NCBI RefSeq assembly: GCF_902635505.1
Contig: NC_045428.1
Location: 228,114,107 to 228,178,106, forward strand
Source: Sarcophilus harrisii
Lineage: Eukaryota; Chordata; Mammalia; Dasyuromorphia; Dasyuridae
DNA: 64,000 nt
Direction: 5' to 3'
The notes beneath the pieces were generated by a model, which was not told where the DNA came from, made no database searches, and saw nothing but the letters and a program-made list of their open reading frames with translations. Made by a program: the position numbers and the translations under genes. This document shows positions 42,925 through 53,870 of this stretch, piece by piece (the first letter of the stretch is position 1; every line of letters starts with the position of its first letter).

Positions 42925-43010
42925 GCTTTTATTTTCCAGATGAGGAAAATTAAGTTTGGAGTTTAGTGACAGTTAACCAATGGTTATTTCAAATTCCAGG
43001 CATCTGGAAC
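42925..43010 (-). mobile_element. MIR fragment
   Basis: 'attttccagatgaggaaaat' and 'aattccaggcatctggaact'. Confidence 0.45.
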
Positions 43011-43311
43011 TACTAAGTGGAAAGGCTGGGAAACAAATCCAACAAAACCAGAATCTTTCCAGGTATCAGGCAGGTTCTCACACTCTTCAATCACATCCTT
43101 CAGTATTCTGATAAACTGAAACTGAACTCAAAATTACACAAACCACTTCTATCCCCATATAGTTACAAAGCACCAGCTGTTTGTATGGCATCTTCGGAAG
43201 CCTTGAATAGTAGTTTGGTTAACAAATGACCACACCTTAAAATACAGTAATGATAGGGATGGAGTTCATCCAACAAAGAATGGTAAAAATATGTCTGGAG
43301 TCAAAAGGGTT

Positions 43312-43560
43312 GCTGTTTATAAGTTTTTCAGACACGTTCAACTCTTCATGCCTCCTTTTGGGATTATCTTGGCAAAGATACTAGAGTGGCTTGCCATTTC
43401 CTTTTCTAAGTCACTTTACAGATGGGAAAATGGAGACAAACAGGATTATAAGTGACTTGTCCAAGATCACACAACTAATGTTTGGGGCCAATTTTGAATT
43501 CAGATCTTCCTCACTCCAGGCCGTGCTCTATCCACTATACCACCCAGCTGTCCTAGACAA
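43312..43560 (-). mobile_element. Marsupial SINE, minus orientation
   Basis: Tail first ('tcttggcaaagatactagag', 'ttgccatttccttttctaag'), then 'ccaagatcacacaactaatg', 'ttttgaattcagatcttcc' and 'ctatccactataccacccag'. Full length. Confidence 0.85.
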
Positions 43561-43769
43561 AATGAATTTTGAGTCAAAATGAAAAGTGTAGAGATAAAAT
43601 CGTGCATACCATATCTACCAAGTCAGATGTCATAGCAACAACCACAGTGATAATAATAATGACAGAAGTGGACAACAATAATGATAATAATGACAGGAAC
43701 TGGAGCTGTGTTTTCTTGAGATAGGGAACTACTGCACCTTCAAGTAAGCACATCCTTTGTGATTTATGG
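43561..43769. other. Unique sequence with (AAT)-type patch
   Basis: 'gataataataatgaca' occurs twice near 43650-43695. It gives part of the Ile/Val-rich minus frame at 43574-43837. Confidence 0.4.
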
Positions 43770-43893
43770 TCCCAAAAAGTTGCCCAAGGCACTGAAGTCA
43801 AAAGACTTGACCAGGTCACAAGGACAATAGATGTCACAGCCAGGTCCTCCTGACTTCAAGCCACTGATCTATCTACTGCACCACCTAGCCACT
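43770..43893 (-). mobile_element. MIR fragment
   Basis: 'acttgaccaggtcacaagga', 'gtcctcctgacttcaagcca' and 'tctatctactgcaccaccta'. Confidence 0.65.
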
Positions 43894-43897
43894 GTTG

Positions 43898-44322
43898 AAA
43901 TTTTTTTCTTTATTAAAGCTTTTTATTTTTCAAAACATATCAGTGGACAATTCTTCATCATTAACCCTGGCAAAACCTTGTGTTCCAATTTCTTTCCCTT
44001 CCTCTATGCCCTTCCCTAGATGGCAAGTACACTAAACATGGTAGAAATATATGTGAAATATAATATATGCATATATATTTATACAATTATCAAGCTGCAC
44101 AAGAAAAAATCACATCAAACCAGTAAAAAAAAAATGCAAGCAAACAACAACAAAAAGAGTGAAAAATGCTATGTTGTGAACCATACTCTGTTCCCACGGT
44201 TCTCTCTCTGGGCATAGATGGCTCTCTTCATCACTGAACAATTGGAACTGGTATGAATCAACTTGTTGAAGAGAACCACATGCATCAGAATTGATTATCG
44301 TATAATCTTGTTGCCATGTATA
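43898..44322 (-). mobile_element. L1 LINE 3' end
   Basis: 'tattaaagctttttattttt' (tail), 'ggcaaaaccttgtgttccaa', 'actgaacaattggaactggt' and 'gattatcgtataatcttgtt'. Same 3' UTR as at 7752 and 36559. Confidence 0.88.
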
Positions 44323-44344
44323 ATAGCTGATATGCATTTTTATC

Positions 44345-44582
44345 GGTGGACAAGTAGGAGGTGCAGTAGATACAGCACTAGGCCTGGAATCAGGAAAACC
44401 TGAGTTTAAATCCATCCTTAGACCCTTACTAGCTGTGTGATGCTAGCCGAGTCTCAGTTTCCTCCCCTGTAAAATGTGCTGAAGAAGGAAATAGCAAACC
44501 ATTCCAATATCTTGGCCAAGAAAAACTCAAATGGAATCATAGAATCCAAAAGGTCTAAAAAACAACTGAACAACAACCAACA
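44345..44582 (+). mobile_element. Marsupial tRNA-headed SINE with RTE-like tail
   Basis: 'acaagtaggaggtgcagtag', 'gaaaacctgagtttaaatcc', 'gaagaaggaaatagcaaacc' and 'caactgaacaacaaccaa'. Confidence 0.87.
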
Positions 44583-44767
44583 AGGGCATAGATGGCATGC
44601 TTATCAAAATGCTGGATGACACAAGGCTTTGAGGAAAATAAACCAGAAGGATCTAAAAAGATCTTGCTGGCCTAGAACATTTAGCCAGATCTAGTGCGAT
44701 TTAATAGAGATAAATATAGTCTTACAGTTGGGTTCAAAAGAATGCAGGTAGGGGACTTTTTTACATA

Positions 44768-45015
44768 ACAGACAGTGGACAGCCAGGTGGTGCAGTGGTT
44801 AACATGGGATTTGCATCTGGAAGACCTGAATTCTAATCCAACTTCAGACTCTTACTAGTTGTATTTGACTTTTGAGTGAGTCACAACTTCCGAACCACTT
44901 AAAACAGGGATAACAACAGTACCTACCTCTCAGGATTGTAGTAAAGATAAAATGAGATAGTATTTGTAAAGTGCTTTGAAAACATCAAATACATATTATA
45001 TAAATATTATTATCA
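44768..45015 (+). mobile_element. MIR-type SINE with tRNA-like head
   Basis: 'cagccaggtggtgcagtggt', 'gaagacctgaattctaatcc', 'ctacctctcaggattgtagt' and 'gtaaagtgctttgaaaaca', ending 'tattattatcatta'. Confidence 0.8.
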
Positions 45016-45887
45016 TTATATCAGGAAGTTTTAGTGCACAGCAAAAACTCCATGAGTCAATGAATAATCTCTATTTAGTGCAGGTTGCCTAAAAAGAACC
45101 ATTTTCCTCCCCAGAAGAAAAGTGGTGAAAATTCCACTAGTCTGTCCTGTACAGATTACACCCATTTTAGGAAAACTTTGATCATTTGAAGAATCCAGAA
45201 AAAAGTGCCCAGGATACTTTGATACCATGCTATATGAAAATCACTGGAAAAAAAAAAAGAAAAATCCTGAGAATATTTAGCGTGAATGAGAAAAGACTTA
45301 GGGTAGGGGGTAAGTGTGAATAATTTTCAGGAATGTGGAGGGTTATCTTATGAGACATTAGCCTTGTTCTCCTGGGACCCTAAAAAGTTAGATAGGCAAG
45401 AAGTAGATTTTGCAGAGGTACATTTTACCTCCTGGAAGAAAATCTTTTTTTTTTTCCTTTTTTTTTTAAACACACAGTTGTCCAAATGTGGTTTCTTTAA
45501 AGATCATGAGTTCCTCTTCACTTAGGACTTGTAGCAGGAGGATTCTGGTTCAGGTTTGAAGTGGGCTAGCTAGCTTTTAAACTTTCATCCAATGAAATTT
45601 CCAAGGATATTCCCTGAGGCATATGTTATAGTGCCCCTGTCAGAGTCAGACTGAACTTTGAGCATCAGTTCTGGTTGGAGATTTAAAGGGATGAGCACTT
45701 CTTGAGATATTTGTGTGAAAAAAGGAGATTTCAACTCGGACAAAGCATGGGAACCCCATTTTATGCTATCTTCTTTTATTGGTAGAAAATACCTGGAATG
45801 TAAGCTGGGACTATCAAGGGGTAGTTTAAGGAGCACTTCACCTTGGGAGTCAGGATGTCTATTCTCCTTACTAGCCACATACTTTAT
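45016..45887. other. Unique sequence
   Basis: T-rich patch at 45446-45467. A 104-codon minus frame (45585-45899) and shorter frames show no domain. Confidence 0.4.
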
Positions 45888-45998
45888 GGCAATAGACAAG
45901 CTGCTTGATCTCTGAGTTTATTTCCTGATCTGTAAAATAGAGATAATGCTTATGCTACTCACTACATAGATTAGTTGTGAGGAAAATGTTCTGTAAAG
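45888..45998 (+). repeat. Local duplication, longer copy
   Basis: MIR-like text ('ctgagtttatttcctgatct', 'gtaaaatagagataatgc') ending 'ttagttgtgaggaaaatg' and 'ttctgtaaag'. It is repeated at 46870-46955. Confidence 0.85.
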
Positions 45999-46869
45999 TT
46001 CTGGTATAATTGTGAGTAGTTATACCTGAAAGGAGAATAATTTCCAGCTTTTGCAAATGCATTTAAGAAAATTACCTCACATGTAAATACTGTATATATG
46101 AATCTGTGCCATGTATTTTTACATTGTACATATATAATTTGTATATATGAATGTATATTTGTGTGCAGATATAAATTCAAAATTTTATAAATGTGGCATT
46201 CAGAAAAATAACAGACACGTTAAGTGTATGAATGCATGAAGATGTATGCACATGTGTAATATGTGTAGTATGGTATATAACATATACATACACCTATGTC
46301 TCCTTTTTTCTCTAATGATCTCAAAAAATAAATTGTCTGAGAGCCATTTCTTCCTATAGTTATTGTTCACTTAGCCCTCTTACACATTAGGAACAACCGG
46401 GAAAGGGCTGGAGGCCAAGCTTTGCTTGGAAAACTGAGGCTAGATGGGACATGCTTTGTTTGCTCTGTAGCCTGAAAGGGTAGACTTATGAAAGGAATGA
46501 AAGCTCATAGAGGGGTATTTCAGAGGCAAGGAGGTTGCAAACAAACTAAGTATTTGGAGAAGGAGAGAGACTTCCCAGAAGATGATGCAATATTTTAATC
46601 AGGCCACGAAAAGGAAATGGAAAATCAACATTTTTTTTTTTTGCTTCTCATTGGCTATCATCAACAGGAGAGCTACTTGTCCATATGTTCCCTTCTAAGG
46701 CAAGGAAGGGTATTAGTAAATTTTTGCTGGAATAGGAATCTGAATGATGTCTGCTGGTTATTGAAACCTTAAAACATAGTAGCTGCCATACTGGTTTAGA
46801 CCCAAGATCTAGGTAATCCAGTATTTATCGCTAAAAATGACCCCATAGATGAATCTGGATGATTCTTGT
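45999..46869. other. Unique sequence with TG/TA-rich patch
   Basis: 46080-46290 is AT-rich with 'tgtatatatgaat' motifs. The remainder is unassigned. No gene seen. Confidence 0.4.
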
Positions 46870-46955
46870 GGCAACAGATAAGCTACTTGACCTCTGAGTT
46901 TATTTCCTGATCTACTTACTACATAGATTAGTTGTGAGGAAAATGTTCTGTAAAG
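46870..46955 (+). repeat. Local duplication, copy lacking 25 bp
   Basis: Matches 45888-45998 on both sides but lacks the 25 bp between 'cctgatct' and 'actcactacatag'. The shared right half (38 bp) is the same base for base. Confidence 0.85.
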
Positions 46956-47159
46956 AACCACTTTAAAGGCTTGGGGAAAAATCTAGAATATGGCTCTTAT
47001 CATTCATAAATTTGCCTGAGGGTTTTTTGGAATCCATCTACATTTCCTATTTATACTACTTCTTGAGGGTAAGAATATTTTATATATAGTTTATATACAA
47101 ATTGTACAAGTTGATTACTAGCTGTGTGAAGGAAGATTTCCTTTGCTATCCCTAAACTT

Positions 47160-47670
47160 ACCTTAAGTTTTGCTATGTACACTCATTCCAATATTTATTC
47201 TGGTATCATTTCAGTCAGGCTAGTCTATTTGATGCTTCTGGTCCCAAACTATCCAAAACAGTCTTTGGGCTTTTGAAAAACCTGATCCTCCCCCAACTCC
47301 ATTTCTGAATGCTCTCTTCTCCCTACCTTTGTTTTTGGAACCTCTAGGTCAGGCTCAGTCCAAGTGTCCTTAATCTTCCTTTAAGGCCTTTCCTGATCTG
47401 CCTCTTGCTAGTGGTTCCCCAACCCCAAAATTATAATTCTAGCTAGTTTGCATGCATTTTCTCACTTACCAATGTGGATACATGTTATTCCATTATCATT
47501 CTATCAAAATGAATATATTTCTATGAGTTAGTCACTGGGTTTACAATGACAAAAAATTAAATAGTTCTTGTCCTCCTTAGAATTTAAGTTTCTTTAGGAT
47601 AGGGATCAATTCATTTTCTGTCTCAGGTTGTCTGTTCTAGCACACAGTCAGTGCTTGATATTTGTGGAGG
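47160..47670 (+). mobile_element. L2 LINE 3' part
   Basis: 'cattccaatatttattctgg', 'tcagtcaggctagtctattt', 'tcctttaaggcctttcctga', 'tttctttaggatagggatca' and 'tagcacacagtcagtgcttg' follow the L2 3' UTR, with some unrelated bases around 47440-47560. Confidence 0.7.
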
Positions 47671-47984
47671 CCTAGAGTTGGATTCTTAATCTATTCTAGC
47701 CTAATGCTCCCAATCTTTTTACTTTGTACTCTGATATTGACCACTTCCTCACCCATTCTCCCTAGAATTCCTTATTTTAGTTGTTGTTTGCTAGTTCCAT
47801 TTTTATCTTCCGTGAGGGTTCAAGCATCAAGCCCACTTGGTATGCGGCAGTACTTACAGCGGTTTTGGTGGGCTTGGAAATCTGAGGCAGAGCCACCACC
47901 AGAGCATATCCCCTTGCCCCCAAGCTACAGAAACAAAGCTTGTACACAGAGCCCAGAAATGGATCACTGTATGTCAGCCTTACA
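47671..47984. other. Unique sequence
   Basis: The 109-codon frame at 47662-47991 starts in L2 and ends in MIR-like sequence. Not a supported gene. Confidence 0.4.
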
Positions 47985-48115
47985 GGGCTGACAGCTGGAA
48001 GAGACTTGAGATCCTATTTCAATGGGAACTGAGATGCCAACTTACAGGATGACTTGCTCAAAGTCACTAAGTCAGAAGTGACAGCACCAGGACATTTAAT
48101 CCTTATCACAGCCTT
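47985..48115 (-). mobile_element. MIR-related SINE fragment
   Basis: 'gctgacagctggaagagact', 'tgagatcctatttcaatggg' and 'gacttgctcaaagtcactaa'. Confidence 0.6.
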
Positions 48116-48349
48116 TTTAAGCTCACCCACTTAGGGAAAACAATAAAGATTCAGTGTCACGTGAAATCTTTTTTCTATTCTTTGCACAAAGAAATGTACA
48201 TGTTTTTCCATTTCATTTGAAATGGAAACATTTGAAAACATAAAAAAGAAAAGTACTCTGAAACTCAAGTTCAGGTGGAAGAATAAAGAATGGATACTTC
48301 TCACTTATCTTTTCAGAATTTGGCTTTTAATAAAGGGATCTAGAGATTT

Positions 48350-48350
<1 letters not shown>

Positions 48351-48391
<41 letters not shown>
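48351..48391 (+). repeat. (CA)n microsatellite
   Basis: About 20 CA units, giving the Thr/His run in a 79-codon frame at 48222-48461. Confidence 0.95.
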
Positions 48392-48397
<6 letters not shown>

Positions 48398-48951
48398 ACG
48401 GACAATAACACATATACCCTATTATGGTCAATCTCTGACTTTACTTGTACGTGAGAAATGACTTGTGCATACTCTAGAATGAGTCAGACTCAACCTCCCC
48501 AAAGGGGCCTTGCAAACATGGGCAAACTAAGGTGTTCCATTTCCAGAGATGATTTTTTTTCCCTTTTACTCCATTTCAGACGAAGCCAGCCAGTGTATCT
48601 GAGACGTGAGCAGGGAGTGATTGTTCCAGGAACTACTCCAGTGAAATACGTGATTCTAAGCAGCCTGGCTCCTAAATCAGGGACAAATGACTCATGCTTC
48701 AGCTAAGAAATATTTAACCCTTTAGGGGGTGGTGGTTAAGATTTTCCAGCAGAGTCCTTGGGATGGAACAAATTCTTGCCTGACTCAGAGAGGCTTAGAC
48801 ATGGGGGGTAGAGGGCAAAGCAGAGGAGGGAGAAGACGGCAATACCAGAAAAATCTCCTTACTGGAAAAAAACAAAGTGTGCTCTAATTATATCATCTCC
48901 ATAGCTTTGTCAACCAACCCTGGCTCTCACAGACTGATGACACATATCCTT
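48392..48951. other. Unique sequence, no gene seen
   Basis: No repeat recognised over about 560 bp. An 82-codon frame at 48458-48706 has no domain. Possible non-coding constraint cannot be judged here. Confidence 0.4.
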
Positions 48952-49400
48952 GGTGTCCTGGAGAGAATGCTAGACCTGGAGTCCAGAAGAATGCAAACTC
49001 AAAATCGACCTCAATCAAGACAAGTCAATTAAGTACTGTCTACATCAGTTTTCTCTTCTGTAAAATGGGGATATTAGCACTGACCTCATAGGGCAGGCAG
49101 CTATGTGGAGCAACAAGCCAGGAGTTCAAATCCACTCAGACATTTACTACTTGTATGATGCTGGGCAATTTAAGATTATCTGCCTCAGCTTCCTTATTAG
49201 TAATGGAGTTGGAGAATGAACTGGACAAGCAATCACCAAACCACTCCAATATCTTTGTCAAAAAAAAAAAAAATCAAATGGGGTCATAGGCAGACACAAG
49301 TTTATGACAACACAGGATAGTTTTGAGGGTTAAAAATAAGGTTATTTATAAAGCACTTTACAAACAAGATCCTACATAATGCTACCTATAATTATTTTTT
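48952..49400 (+). mobile_element. MIR-type SINE split by a younger SINE
   Basis: 'tctgtaaaatggggatatta' and 'gcactgacctcatagg' (to 49095) continue after the insertion as 'caggatagttttgagggtta' and 'ttataaagcactttacaaac' (49313-49370). Confidence 0.75.
49096..49312 (+). mobile_element. Marsupial tRNA-headed SINE with RTE-like tail
   Basis: 'ggcagctatgtggagcaaca', 'caggagttcaaatccactca', 'ctgcctcagcttccttatta' and 'caatcaccaaaccactccaa'. An A-run replaces part of the tail at 49261-49273. Confidence 0.82.
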
Positions 49401-49954
49401 TTTATTGGTATTGGTATGATCTTTGTACCTTGTAGCTCTACACTACCCAAAGTGTTTCAAGTTCAAAATAACAAAAAGCATATTAAAATAAAGATTCCAC
49501 CAAAAGAAAACTAAAGGGATCTAGGTTCTGAACAGAATTCACAACTTCAGATGTCCGTTTACTTGAATTGTCTAAAGGTTAATTTTTTTTTTGTTGTTGT
49601 TGTTGCATGTTGGGTTTGAACTCACTGTGGGCTTTTCATATTGCTTATTTTAATGCTACAAACTATGCATGGTACAGTTCCCACAGCCTTGTAACCTACT
49701 TACATTCATCTCGAGTTGGGGTTTGCCTGGGGGCCTCACTATTCACTTTGGCACTTTAATGTATCTTAATTACTAGCATGTATGGTTGCTCCCAGTATAA
49801 TTATATCCTGCTGGGGGGCCTTGCAAGGAGGGTGTCAACCATTTCCTCATTCCTGAGAGGGTAAGAAATCAAGCCCCTCTGGCTCCATCTGGCTTATCCA
49901 CTGTTTCTTGTTTCCTGCCAGTTTAAGGAAATCTGGTTGGCTCTGCCTTAAAGG
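49401..49954. other. Unique sequence
   Basis: (TTG)n patch at 49589-49604. No gene or family recognised. Confidence 0.4.
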
Positions 49955-50235
49955 CAGTTTTGTACAGTGGCAATAACACTGCCTGGAGAAGTTCAAAATA
50001 CAGATTCAAATCCTGCTCTGCTACTTACTATCTTCATGTCTTTGGACAGTCACAAATTCTCTGGGCCTCAATTTTCTCAGGATTCTTCCAGATCTGTGTC
50101 TGTGATGATATAACCTGCTCTGTCCAAGAAAATGGAAGATAGCCCCCTGCCCCTACTGACCTCATGGGTCAGCTGTGAGAATCAAATGATGTAGGCACAA
50201 TGTGGAACATTAACCCTTAAGTAATGGCTTACATC
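49955..50235 (+). mobile_element. MIR-family SINE
   Basis: 'acagattcaaatcctgctct', 'gggcctcaattttctcagga' and, further on, 'gggtcagctgtgagaatcaa'. There is a short unassigned stretch between. Confidence 0.65.
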
Positions 50236-50351
50236 AGGGCTTAAGTGAGGATCAAAACTGAAAAACTCAATTACTGCCAAGTATTTTAAAAAGTTAAGCT
50301 CTTAAGGAAGACGGCACTGTTCAGCCACAAAGATACTGTCAGACTTAGTTC

Positions 50352-50618
50352 TGACCACATATGCCAGTAAACCTTGCTACTGGGAAGGCTGAGACTGGTG
50401 GACTGCAAGGGCTTGGTAGTTCTGAGCTGTGTTGGGCTGAGCTGTTTGGGTATCCACACTAAGGATGGCACTGGTATATGAGCCCGAGAGCAGGGGATCA
50501 TCATACTGCCTCAGGAGGGGCTAACTTGTGCCAACTCCCATGGTAATCAGCAGCGAGGCTGGATCAGCAGTGGTCACTGCACTTCCCGCCTAAACAAAAT
50601 CCTCAAGTCTCCAAAAAA
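50352..50618 (+). pseudogene. 7SL (SRP) RNA pseudogene
   Basis: Ordered matches to 7SL RNA: 'gctactgggaaggctgagac', 'ggtagttctgagctgtgt', 'tgggtatccacactaagga', 'gagagcaggggatcatcata', 'gcctcaggaggggctaactt', 'aactcccatggtaatcagca' and 'agtggtcactgcactt'. Nearly the full 300-nt length is represented, with a gap of about 18 nt where 7SL has 'ggaaacggagcaggtc'. Many substitutions and a short A-run after the end suggest an old retrocopy rather than an active SRP RNA gene. Marsupials are not known to have Alu, so this is not an Alu. Confidence 0.82.
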
Positions 50619-50656
50619 GTTCAACTGGGTGCAACTGCCCTCTGAGCAGCAGTTAT

Positions 50657-51020
50657 CGACGGTAAAATGGGGATGCCATATAAATGAACAATTTCACAAG
50701 ATTACCATGAGGATCAAATAATATCTAAAGGGCAACATGGCAGAGTGGATGGAGCACTGCCTGGAATCAGGAAGATCTGGCTCAAATTCGGATTATGTTC
50801 AATCATTTGTCAGTTGTATGCAACTTTTAGTGATCTCTTTTGGGAGTTTTGTGGTAAAGATGCTGGAGTAAAGATGTGCAGCTCTTTTTACACAGATGAG
50901 GAAACTCCAGTAAACAGCATTAAGTGATTTGCCTAGGATAACACAGCTAGTATGTGTCTGAGCTCAGTGTGATCTGAACTGTTTTCCCAATACCAGGTAC
51001 TCGATGAATACCACTTAGAT
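50657..51020. mobile_element. SINE cluster in mixed orientation
   Basis: A MIR piece ('ggtaaaatggggatgccata') at 50657-50725. A plus SINE head ('cagagtggatggagcactgc') at 50728-50792. Then a minus SINE ('aagatgctggagtaaagatg', 'gatgaggaaactccagtaaa', 'ggataacacagctagtatgt') to about 51020. Confidence 0.65.
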
Positions 51021-51079
51021 GCCCCCTTCCCCCAATTCTGATACTAGTTTCAATCTAGACACACTAGAAACACTTAATT

Positions 51080-51475
51080 CCAACTCCCTATTTCAATTCA
51101 TATATCTTTATATACAACAGAAGTAAGGTAGAAACTGAGGCTGACAAGGGAATCATATGACCTACCTGCCTACTCAAGTAACAGACCCAGGATGAGAGCT
51201 ATCTTCCAAATCTGGAGTTGAAGAGAAGGCTTTCAACTTTTGCTTGGTCTGAGGTGATAGGACTGGGAGCAATAGAGAGAAGCTACAGAGAGGTGGATAT
51301 GGGTATAAGGCAAGGAAAAAATGAATCACAATTAAAACTATCTCAAAGGAGAGAAGGCTGCTCCGGGAGGTAATGGATTCCCTGCCCCCCACCCCCCACT
51401 TCCTGGAGGTCCTCAAAAAAAGGCTGGATGACCAATTGCTGAGGGATGTTATTAGATGAGATTCTCACTTGGATG
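51080..51475. mobile_element. MIR fragment and L3/CR1-like remnant
   Basis: 51080-51200 is a minus MIR fragment ('gaaactgaggctgacaaggg'). 51355-51475 ('cgggaggtaatggattccct', 'aaaggctggatgaccaattg') resembles an old amniote repeat of the CR1/L3 type. Class uncertain. Confidence 0.4.
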
Positions 51476-51479
51476 AGTC

Positions 51480-51710
51480 AGCTGGGTGGCACTCTGGATA
51501 AAATATGGAACCTGTGAGTCATGAAGAGCAGTTCTAATCCTATGTCAGACACTTGGACTAGTCGTGAAGCCCTGGACAAGTCACATTAACCTCTCAACCT
51601 CCGCCACAGAATTGTCTGTAAAGTGGACCTAACAATGGCATCTACCCCCACTCAGCAATTGGGCAATTTCTATGTAAAGCTCTATATAAATACTACTGTT
51701 ATCAATTAGG
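51480..51710 (+). mobile_element. MIR-type SINE with tRNA-like head
   Basis: 'cagctgggtggcactctgga', 'ccctggacaagtcacattaa', 'gtctgtaaagtggacctaac' and 'tatgtaaagctctatataaa'. Confidence 0.8.
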
Positions 51711-51801
51711 TTGTTTCACCTGAGATTCTACAGTAACCCCATCCTAACAAAACATCAGAAGAGATGGAGAGAACAGGACCAAGCCTTTTAAAGCATTGTT
51801 A

Positions 51802-51995
51802 CAAGGGTCCTCAAACTTTTTAAATTGGGGGCTAGTTCACTGTCCCTCAGACTGTTGGAGGGCCGAACTATAGTCAAAACAAAAACTTTGTTTTGTGGGC
51901 CTTAAAATAAAGAAACTTCATAGCCCTGGGTGAGGGGGATAATCGTCCTCAGCTGCCGCATCTGGCCCGCGGGCCATATAGTTTGAGGACCCCTG
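51802..51995 (+). mobile_element. Non-autonomous hAT transposon with intact TIRs
   Basis: 194 bp. The left end 'caagggtcctcaaact' matches the reverse complement of the right end at 15 of 16 positions. Internal 'agactgttggagggccg' and 'ctggcccgcgggcc' are typical of Charlie-type hAT MITEs. I find no clear 8-bp target duplication. The CpG-bearing palindrome 'gcccgcgggc' near the right end is kept. Confidence 0.85.
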
Positions 51996-52371
51996 AATTA
52001 AGAGAACCGAGGCTAGCATGGAGACTTGTGGAGGTGAGAAGGGAATAGGAAGAGGTAGTCTGATCTTGCTCCTATCAAGTCTCTGAGAGCAGAGAAGGGA
52101 TTGCCTCTCCATGTCAGTGCCCTAGGGTACTCATTGCAGTAAGAGGTGCTAGTCTCCAAAGAATTCAAATTGTGCAGCACCCAAGGAAGCAGTGAGAAGA
52201 TGATGAGATATAGGGTGGTTAGGGGAGGCTGCAGCACAAGACCAAAGAAAGACTAAGTACAGGATGTTTCCGGAGAGATGTGAGGCCAGAAACAAAGTAG
52301 ATTTGTCAGGTATGGATACACACAATCCACATGTTCCCCGAAATGTTAAACTATAGGGGTTTATTTACTTT
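51996..52371. other. Unique sequence
   Basis: Nothing recognised. Minus frames of 64 and 74 codons start in or cross the hAT element. Confidence 0.4.
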
Positions 52372-52540
52372 ACTGGGGTCCATTTACTTAAAAAAAAAGT
52401 TTTTAGATAATTGATTTCCTCTGTAATCTTACACATTTCACACCTTTAATAATTTAACAACAATCTGAGAGGTCCAGAGGCTTTAGTAGACTTCCAAAGG
52501 AGTCCATGACACACACAAAAAGGCATTATGAACCTTTTAT
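52372..52540 (-). mobile_element. Short non-autonomous hAT-like DNA transposon
   Basis: 'tactggggtccatttactta', 'gatttcctctgtaatcttac', 'gaggtccagaggctttagta', 'aaaggagtccatgacacaca' and 'ggcattatgaacc' belong to the element at 7113-7285, inverted. Confidence 0.65.
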
Positions 52541-53284
52541 CTAGACAATGATTTCCTGCACTTTGGAACTTAAGGAAAATTTAAGAAACAACAGGGCCCA
52601 AAGGACCAGAAAGAGACAAAACCTCTTACTACACAATTAAGGATAGGGACAAATACCTAGGGGAGATTAAGCAGGCTGGCTGAAATTAAAACACATATAA
52701 ATCGAGAGCAGTCATTTGATCTTTTCCAGATGATAGTTTAGAAGTAGGAGAGAGGATCAGGAGAGGAGAATATTATCCCAAATGAAGTTTAAGGGGAATG
52801 AAGATAATTCCATAGGGAAACCTTCAAAGAAATTAGGCACATATTGGGTTTCATTCTTGATGCAATGCAAAAATGTCAGTAAGCTTTCTCTTGATTCTTC
52901 TTTCCAGTGGGAAAGGATGAAAAAGGAGGTTCTGAAGGAGCTGACCTCTTGGGGAAATTATGTAAGCAGCAGACAAGTCTATGAGGGCTTATGTTCACAA
53001 AAATGATTATTTAGTTGATGAATATGTATTAAAGCTGCAAGACCCTTTGACTCCTTATTGGCTTTAAGTCCTATAGGTATGGACAAGCACTAGGGAAGGG
53101 GGATTTGGGGTGGAGAGTAGAGGGTCTAACTCCAAACCTAGGATGAGTTTCAAAAACAGGGTGGTATAAAGGAATAAAACAGTTTGGTATAAAGGAATAA
53201 ACACTGTACTGGAAAGGAGATCTAGCTCTGCCACTGAGGTTTTTTTATTTTTCTTCCATCACCATAGGGCAATATCAAATGGTA
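52541..53284. other. Unique sequence
   Basis: A small tandem 'ggtataaaggaataaa' occurs twice (53162-53200). The 74-codon frame at 52782-53006 has no domain. Confidence 0.4.
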
Positions 53285-53510
53285 AAGGTAGTACAGAGAT
53301 CACTGGATATTATACAAATAGAAGGAACTACAGAGGCTTATTGTAACCTCATGCTCAAAAATTAAAGGAATGAAGCTCAGAGGAATAAAATGACTCTGTC
53401 ATTTTATCTCTCTTCTGTGGTCACAGAAGTGTGCTATGGGGCTGAGATTTTTAACCCAGGATGACTCTGAATGTAGAACTCTTTTGCCACTCTACCACAT
53501 TGATATCTTC
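53285..53510 (-). mobile_element. MIR-related SINE
   Basis: 'caaatagaaggaactacaga', 'ggcttattgtaacctcatgc' and 'gctgagatttttaacccagg'. Confidence 0.55.
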
Positions 53511-53609
53511 TTTGTTCTTCCATTTTTTTAAAGCACGGCAATAGTGTTACCCAAAATACCATCTGTAAAAACAAACACTTTAGGGAACATAACAAAGCCT
53601 AATGACAAT

Positions 53610-53870
53610 TTGAAAAACTACTACTAGAACTACTTACTACTACTACTATCACCACCAGCTAGCATGTATATAGCTAAAGATTAAGTTTACAATGTGTTTT
53701 ATGTGCCTCATTTGCCTCTCGTGGCAACTCTGTAAAATTCTTATTCTGATTTTACATAGGCACACAGCTTTAGATGCCTTGCCAGGGGTCGCATAGGAGT
53801 AAATATCTGAGGCTGGATTTGAACTGAAGTCTGGTGCTTTATCCATCAAGCCACCTAACTTCAGTAGGCC
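53610..53870 (-). mobile_element. MIR-type SINE with triplet tail
   Basis: A triplet run 'ctacttactactactact' at the 3' end (53628-53648), then 'ccagctagcatgtatatagc', 'gaggctggatttgaactgaa' and 'tttatccatcaagccaccta'. Confidence 0.75.

Noticed and set aside
50352-50618. Alu or B1 element
   Set aside because: The whole 7SL domain structure is represented, including the central S domain that Alu and B1 lack.
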